Below are positions 20,526 through 24,022 of a stretch of 24,022 nucleotides of DNA, in pieces. The position numbers and the translations under genes were made by a program. The notes beneath the pieces were generated by a model. It had not been told where the DNA came from. It made no database searches and worked only from the letters and a program-made list of their open reading frames with translations. Source of the stretch: a virus; the IMG/VR virus record IMGVR_UViG_3300020578_000427, positions 1 through 24,022 of that record. The stretch is one strand, 5' to 3'. Numbering within the stretch: the stretch's first letter is position 1; the number at the start of each line of letters is the position of its first letter.

Positions 20526-21623
20526 CTATTTTAGCCCTGCTAAACGTCGAATTTCTACAACATTGTTGAGTGATTCGTCGTCTGTTTTAGCAGATTTATC
20601 ACCTGTCACTTCTGTACGTGACTCAGCTAATACCGGCTTTTCAGCTTTTGGTTTCGCAGAGACATTGTTTAGAACTGCTGGTAGATACTTTTCATATGCA
20701 GCCTGAAGACGTTCAGTTTGCACACTTTCGAGCAAGCTTGACATTACATCTGCTTTCTCTTTGTTCAAAGGTTTGAGTAATTCAGCAAGCTTCTCTTTAC
20801 GAGCTACGCTTTCTGTGATAACTCTAACTTCACGATCCTTACTTTCAACTAAAGCTTCTTTTTCAGCGATTGTCTTGGAACTAGCGGCGATGATCGCATC
20901 TTTTTCTGCGATAACATCTTGTAGTTTTTTGAATTCTTTGTTTTCACTTAGGTGTGTAACAGCGAATTCATTAGCAAATGCTTCGAAGATACGACGACCA
21001 AACATGTTCTCGCGAGCACTTTGGATGTCTTCTTTAAGTTGAGCTAGTTCTGAGCCTAGATTTTCTGCTACTGCTTCCTTAACAAGTATAGCTGAACGTT
21101 TGACAAAAGCTGATTGTAGTTCTGCTAATTTTTGTTTAGCTTCTGCTACTAATTTTACTTTAGTTTCAACTACTGCTTTCTTGTCTTGGTCGAACTCTTT
21201 GATCTCTTCAGCTAGTGCATGGATAACAAATTTCTCTAACTTAGCGACTGCTTCAGTTTGAGTCTTGCGATCTCCACGTAGCTCTTTGATCTCTTCAGCT
21301 AGTTTAGTAACCATAAAGTCATTAAACTTGCCTGCAGACTCAATCATGTGAGTTTTGAATTTCACGCGATCTTCTGCTAGAGCTTTTTTCTCTTCGGCAA
21401 ACTCATTGAGTTCAGCGGTGAGACTTTCAGTAACCATTTTGTCTAGAGCTTCAACCATTACATTTTTGTCGTGTTCATAGCGACCCGCAAACTCTTCACG
21501 CAATTCTGCGCGAATAGTTTCACGAGCTTCAACTAATTTAGATTCCCAAGCTTCTGTTAAAGCAGTTTGAGTTTCTTCATTGATGATGCCGGAATCCAAC
21601 AATGGTTTGATAGCGTCTAACAT
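20526..21623 (-). CDS. 22: Prohead core scaffold protein gp22
   Basis: A 365-residue, highly charged (Glu/Lys/Ala-rich), almost wholly helical protein. It forms the internal scaffold on which gp23 assembles and is later degraded by gp21. Long heptad-like stretches run through about residues 20-290, and several near-repeats of the type KLAEEIKELRGDRKTQTEAV and ALAEEIKEFDQDKKAVVETK suggest internal duplication. The C-terminal part (SSLLESVQTERLQAAYEKYL, then PAVLN) resembles the conserved end of gp22 in aquatic T4-like phages, and the terminal NNVVEIRRLAGL is also familiar. T4 gp22 has 269 residues, so this scaffold is longer. AGGAG lies before the ATG. It sits between the protease and the capsid gene as in T4. 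Confidence 0.88.
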   Translation of the reverse strand: MLDAIKPLLDSGIINEETQTALTEAWESKLVEARETIRAELREEFAGRYEHDKNVMVEALDKMVTESLTAELNEFAEEKKALAEDRVKFKTHMIESAGKFNDFMVTKLAEEIKELRGDRKTQTEAVAKLEKFVIHALAEEIKEFDQDKKAVVETKVKLVAEAKQKLAELQSAFVKRSAILVKEAVAENLGSELAQLKEDIQSARENMFGRRIFEAFANEFAVTHLSENKEFKKLQDVIAEKDAIIAASSKTIAEKEALVESKDREVRVITESVARKEKLAELLKPLNKEKADVMSSLLESVQTERLQAAYEKYLPAVLNNVSAKPKAEKPVLAESRTEVTGDKSAKTDDESLNNVVEIRRLAGLK

Positions 21624-21632
21624 TGTGATCTC

Positions 21633-22274
21633 CTATTTAATTTTTAGATCTTTGATAAGACTTGTTACGGCCTGTTTCAAATACTTCTGTACCTTTTGAT
21701 CTGCGCTGGCCTCTTTAGCCATTTCGAATACCTTACTGCCACCACGCATATTCATCAGTCCTTCGTAAATCGCTGTTGGATATGCATTTGGTGCGCTTGG
21801 TTGCGCAACTACATCTACAGTAACTATTTCAAAGTCACTGACTTTGCCATCTCCGTCGTTCACGTTGCCGCTACCACGACTAGATACGCCAAGTTTTACT
21901 CCTGACTGCAACATGGTCGATACTAACTGACCCATTGGAGTAGGAAGAACTTTTAATTTACCAAAACCATTAGGACCATCCATCCACATGTCGATGATCA
22001 TGTGGCTGACGCGATCTAAGTTAATTTTCAAATCATCGGGGTGATCTACTTCGCCTAAGACGCTGTAACCACCCTTGATTTGTTCGTTTAAGTTAGAAAC
22101 GGCTTTTTCGATCTCGTTAACTGGGTAAACTCTTTCATTGTGGTTTTTTACACCGCCTTGGATGAATATACCTTTCATGTAAAGATTCTTACTCTTGCCG
22201 TCCTGCGAGTCTTCAGTTAAAACTTCCATCCTCGCCGCATCAAAAGTTAAGTTCTCTTTAAGATAAAATGCCAT
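21633..22274 (-). CDS. 21: Prohead maturation protease gp21
   Basis: A 213-residue serine protease (T4 gp21 has 212) that processes the capsid and core proteins inside the prohead. Family blocks are seen in order: MKGIFIQGGVKNHNERVYP at about residues 33-51, LGEVDHPD with the catalytic His at 78, and GVKLGVSSRGSGNV with the nucleophile Ser at 131 or 132. DFEIVTVDVVAQPSAPNAYP follows at about 147-166. These match the herpesvirus-type protease fold of gp21. The gene has a TAGGAAAC ribosome site and lies 12 bases after the acidic core gene and nine before gp22. Several (I/L)-x-E sites in gp23 and the core proteins are plausible substrates. Confidence 0.93.
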   Translation of the reverse strand: MAFYLKENLTFDAARMEVLTEDSQDGKSKNLYMKGIFIQGGVKNHNERVYPVNEIEKAVSNLNEQIKGGYSVLGEVDHPDDLKINLDRVSHMIIDMWMDGPNGFGKLKVLPTPMGQLVSTMLQSGVKLGVSSRGSGNVNDGDGKVSDFEIVTVDVVAQPSAPNAYPTAIYEGLMNMRGGSKVFEMAKEASADQKVQKYLKQAVTSLIKDLKIK

Positions 22275-22287
22275 TATAGTTTCCTAA

Positions 22288-23223
22288 TTATTTTGCTACT
22301 GGTGTTGTTTTGTTAACAGCACCTTCTTCTTTATTAACTGCTGATTCTTTTTTAGCGTATGCCTGACCAGCTCTAGCACCAGGAACATTTTCATATGAAC
22401 CTGCGTGTGGTAAATTGCCTTTGGCTTTTACTGCTGCTTTTGGACTTGTGCCATCTGGATTAGCTTCTGCGCCACCTTTAGCGATGTTAGCAGAACTGCC
22501 ACCCATGTCATTTTTACCAGCTACAGTAGATGATTTGTTTACGTTTGCAGAACCATGTGCGCCAGCTTCTTTACCGCTTTCTGACTTTTGACCATGATCA
22601 GCTACTTTTTCTACGTATTCACGAACGATTGTTTCTTCAACATCGTCCGCATCTTCGTCAAGTTCTTCTGTTTCTTCATACATTTTATCATCATGTTTCT
22701 TTTTGTCATGCATTTTGTGATCCATGCCTTCCATTTCACCAGCGTGCATCTTTTTGTCATGCATTTTGTGATCCATGCCTTCCATTTCACCAGCGTGCAT
22801 ACCACCATAATGCATTTCTGCCATTTCATCATATGCATCTGGCATTTCTTTGCCTTCATCTTCGCCTGCCATCAATGCATCAAATTCCGCTTTTAATTCG
22901 TCTAATGCATCTTCAAGATCTAAAACGCGATCTTCAAGTGCTTCCTCACCACCTACATCAGCATGATGGTCATGTTCAGCATCAAGTGCTGGTTCATCAT
23001 CCATTTCTTGATCTTCTTCTTCACTGATACCTTGTTCGTCGATGGTGATTTCGTCTACGAGATCTTCAACTTCATTGCCCCCAACTTCTGCTAGATCTTG
23101 TTCATCGATTAGTGATTCGTAGATATCACGCGATTTTTCTACTACTATTGTATGGAATAATTCACGAGCTTTGTCAGTTTCATCGTTGATAATATGCTCG
23201 ATCAGTTGTTCATATTTGTTCAT
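22288..23223 (-). CDS. Acidic prohead core protein at the gp68 position, His/Met-rich
   Basis: A 311-residue protein. Residues 1-135 are strongly acidic and helical (for example EQLIEHIINDETDKARELFH, then an E/D-rich region with EDRVLDLEDALDELKAEFDA), like the internal core proteins of T4-like proheads. Residues about 136-185 are extraordinarily rich in His and Met: two exact copies of the 17-residue unit MHAGEMEGMDHKMHDKK, with a leading HYGGMHAGEM. The C-terminal 110 residues are Gly/Ala/Ser/Lys-rich and probably disordered (SANVNKSSTVAGKNDMGGSS). Its place between the gp67-position gene and gp21 matches T4 gp68, but T4 gp68 is only 141 residues, so homology is inferred from position and the acidic N-terminus. 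AAGGAG is the ribosome site. Confidence 0.7.
   Translation of the reverse strand: MNKYEQLIEHIINDETDKARELFHTIVVEKSRDIYESLIDEQDLAEVGGNEVEDLVDEITIDEQGISEEEDQEMDDEPALDAEHDHHADVGGEEALEDRVLDLEDALDELKAEFDALMAGEDEGKEMPDAYDEMAEMHYGGMHAGEMEGMDHKMHDKKMHAGEMEGMDHKMHDKKKHDDKMYEETEELDEDADDVEETIVREYVEKVADHGQKSESGKEAGAHGSANVNKSSTVAGKNDMGGSSANIAKGGAEANPDGTSPKAAVKAKGNLPHAGSYENVPGARAGQAYAKKESAVNKEEGAVNKTTPVAK
22699..22800 (-). repeat. Perfect 2 x 51-bp tandem repeat encoding a His/Met-rich unit
   Basis: Copies at 22699-22749 and 22750-22800 are identical over all 51 bases, or 17 codons. They add exactly 17 residues in frame to the acidic core protein. Perfect identity implies a recent duplication or active homogenisation. 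A degenerate third start (HYGGMHAGEM) borders the block on the N-terminal side. Confidence 0.95.
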
Positions 23224-23279
23224 GAAAGAACTCCTTAAAAAATATTAAATCCGGACTAATACTCAAGTGACCAGTATTA

Positions 23280-23287
23280 TGTTTATA
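23280..23287 (-). promoter_or_regulatory. Possible late promoter for the core-21-22-23 operon
   Basis: The minus strand reads TATAAACA, seven of eight matches to TATAAATA, in the 128-bp gap before the acidic core gene. Next to it is a perfect 7-bp inverted repeat, TAATACT (23257-23263) and AGTATTA (23273-23279) with a 9-nt loop, which would form at the 5' end of the transcript. It is the only promoter candidate seen for the head operon within the gap. Confidence 0.4.
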
Positions 23288-23351
23288 TATTTACACTTTG
23301 ATTACAAAAAAAGGGTTAAATGCTGTGTTTTTGATTGATTTGTAAGGATAA

Positions 23352-23576
23352 TTACATCATTGGTGCGGCTGCTGCGGCTTGTTTGTATTGGTTTTTGACA
23401 GAGTCTAGCTTTTGCTCATGCTCTAGCTTGCGCACATCGTTCATGATGCGTAGGCGATTTAGTTGTTTTAATGTTAGTTTTGTCTTGCGTAGGTCGCTGA
23501 GTTTTGGCACAGAGTTGTCGTCTTTTTCTGTGCTATAACCAGCGGGATTCGTGTCAAATATTTCAAGGATGTTCAT
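23352..23576 (-). CDS. Small head protein at the gp67 position
   Basis: A 74-residue protein: MNILEIFDTNPAGYSTEKDD, a charged helical middle (KLSDLRKTKLTLKQLNRLRI) and an Ala-rich tail ending AAAAAPMM. A gene of this size stands between gp20 and the core protein in T4 (gp67, 80 residues, a prohead core protein) and in many aquatic T4-like phages. I recognise the NPAGYS...SDLRKTKLTL pattern from the latter. It is not as acidic as T4 gp67, so true homology is uncertain. There is no good ribosome site; instead ACTAAATA ends exactly five bases before the ATG. Confidence 0.72.
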   Translation of the reverse strand: MNILEIFDTNPAGYSTEKDDNSVPKLSDLRKTKLTLKQLNRLRIMNDVRKLEHEQKLDSVKNQYKQAAAAAPMM

Positions 23577-23581
23577 AAGAG

Positions 23582-23589
23582 TATTTAGT
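23582..23589 (-). promoter_or_regulatory. Late promoter-like octamer directly before the gp67-position gene
   Basis: The minus strand reads ACTAAATA, then CTCTT, then ATG at 23576. The 5-nt spacing is the same as at the two plus-strand endonuclease genes. ACTAAATA also occurs before the HNH/NUMOD3 gene. It lies between the gp20 stop and this start. Confidence 0.4.
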
Positions 23590-23596
23590 AAATTGC

Positions 23597-24022
23597 CTAT
23601 AAACCTAATCCACCACCGGGTGCTTCTGGTGCTGCACCTGCGGTTTCTGGTGCTGCTCCTGGAGGAACAGCCCCGGGCTGTGGTTCAACTGGTGCTAGAG
23701 TATCCATGTCTTGCTGTAAACCTGCTGTAGTCACACCTACTGCACGTAGCCCTGCTTCTGGAGCAGTAGTCTGTTCAGCTTCACCGTTTTCCTCATTCCA
23801 CATTTCTTCATTTTCCTGCATTTCTTCTTCGCTGAGATCTAGATAGCGTTTGAGCAGGAAACGTTTTGATAGATATGGAACCTGTTCTAGCTGACCATAA
23901 GATTGTATGCGCACAGCATCTACTTCTGCTTGGCGATATTTGGCAAAGTTCTGTGGTTCGTTAAAGCGTAATTCAAATACGCTACCATCAATGTTTATAC
24001 CTCTCCAACGCATAAACATCTT
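23597..24022 (-). CDS. 20: Portal vertex protein gp20, C-terminal part only
   Basis: The last 141 codons of the portal protein, the dodecameric ring through which DNA enters the head. The frame is open to the right edge, so the ATG at 24019 is internal. Recognisable blocks are FELRFNEPQNFAKYRQAEVD, SYGQLEQVPYLSKRFLLKRY and DLSEEEMQENEEMWNEENGE, which follow the C-terminal end of T4 gp20 closely (F-E-L-x-F-N-x-P, then a LP-(Y/F)-(I/L)-SKRF block, then L-x-EE-(I/M)-x-EN-E-x-MW). A Pro/Gly/Ala-rich tail of about 60 residues (ending APEAPGGGLGL) extends beyond the T4 homologous part. It is the first gene of the cassette as seen here. Confidence 0.92.
   Translation of the reverse strand, partial: KMFMRWRGINIDGSVFELRFNEPQNFAKYRQAEVDAVRIQSYGQLEQVPYLSKRFLLKRYLDLSEEEMQENEEMWNEENGEAEQTTAPEAGLRAVGVTTAGLQQDMDTLAPVEPQPGAVPPGAAPETAGAAPEAPGGGLGL

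Noticed and set aside
22530-23027. Plus-strand open frame rich in His, Phe and Leu
   Set aside because: It is the shadow of the acidic His/Met-rich core protein, and its repeats follow from the 51-bp duplication on the other strand.

Overview
This window is part of the virion-structure region of a T4-like myovirus (tailed dsDNA phage with a contractile tail). The evidence is a set of recognisable T4-type proteins: tail sheath gp18 (partial, left edge), dNMP kinase gp1, neck proteins gp13 and probably gp14, sheath-terminator gp15, major capsid gp23, scaffold gp22, prohead protease gp21, an acidic prohead core protein, and portal gp20 (partial, right edge). The proteins are far from T4 itself: gp23 is only 391 residues, while the sheath exceeds 865 and gp15 has 477. 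They look more like the T4-like phages of marine and fresh water than like enterobacterial T-even phages. The host cannot be named from this sequence.

Layout. (1) 1-2596: sheath gp18 on the minus strand. (2) 2699-3617: two plus-strand homing-endonuclease-type genes (HNH/zinc finger, then GIY-YIG/NUMOD3), running against their neighbours. (3) 3571-6805 minus: gp1, gp13 and two genes of unknown function. (4) 6874-10144 plus: gp14, gp15 and a Nudix hydrolase. (5) 10139-18345 minus: an unknown MptE/DUF115-like protein and six fibre or virion-surface proteins, several built from shared beta modules and low-complexity T/N/G/S-rich repeats. (6) 18427-19206 minus: an HNH/NUMOD3 endonuclease next to the capsid gene. 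(7) 19321-24022 minus: the head cassette in the T4 order 20-67(position)-68(position)-21-22-23, ending in a strong terminator.

Regulation. Nearly every transcription unit starts with a close match to the T4 late promoter octamer TATAAATA, so the phage probably uses a gp55-type late sigma and sliding-clamp-activated transcription. Two strong intrinsic terminators carry a C(UCCG)G tetraloop on the coding strand. The most interesting pattern is that at gp13, a fibre gene, the HNH gene by gp23 and (more weakly) gp18, the late promoter lies inside an inverted repeat. Its downstream arm or loop holds, or lies against, the Shine-Dalgarno sequence. Read-through RNA could fold and hide the ribosome site, while RNA started at the late promoter would lack the upstream arm. 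This is the logic known for T4 genes e, soc and I-TevI. A second pattern is a late-promoter-like octamer exactly 5 nt before ATG at three small genes, which predicts nearly leaderless late mRNAs.

No tRNA, CRISPR array, insertion sequence or integrase was seen. No stretch of 300 bases lacks a gene. The longest gaps (about 130 bases, at 14122-14248 and 23224-23351) hold promoters and leaders.
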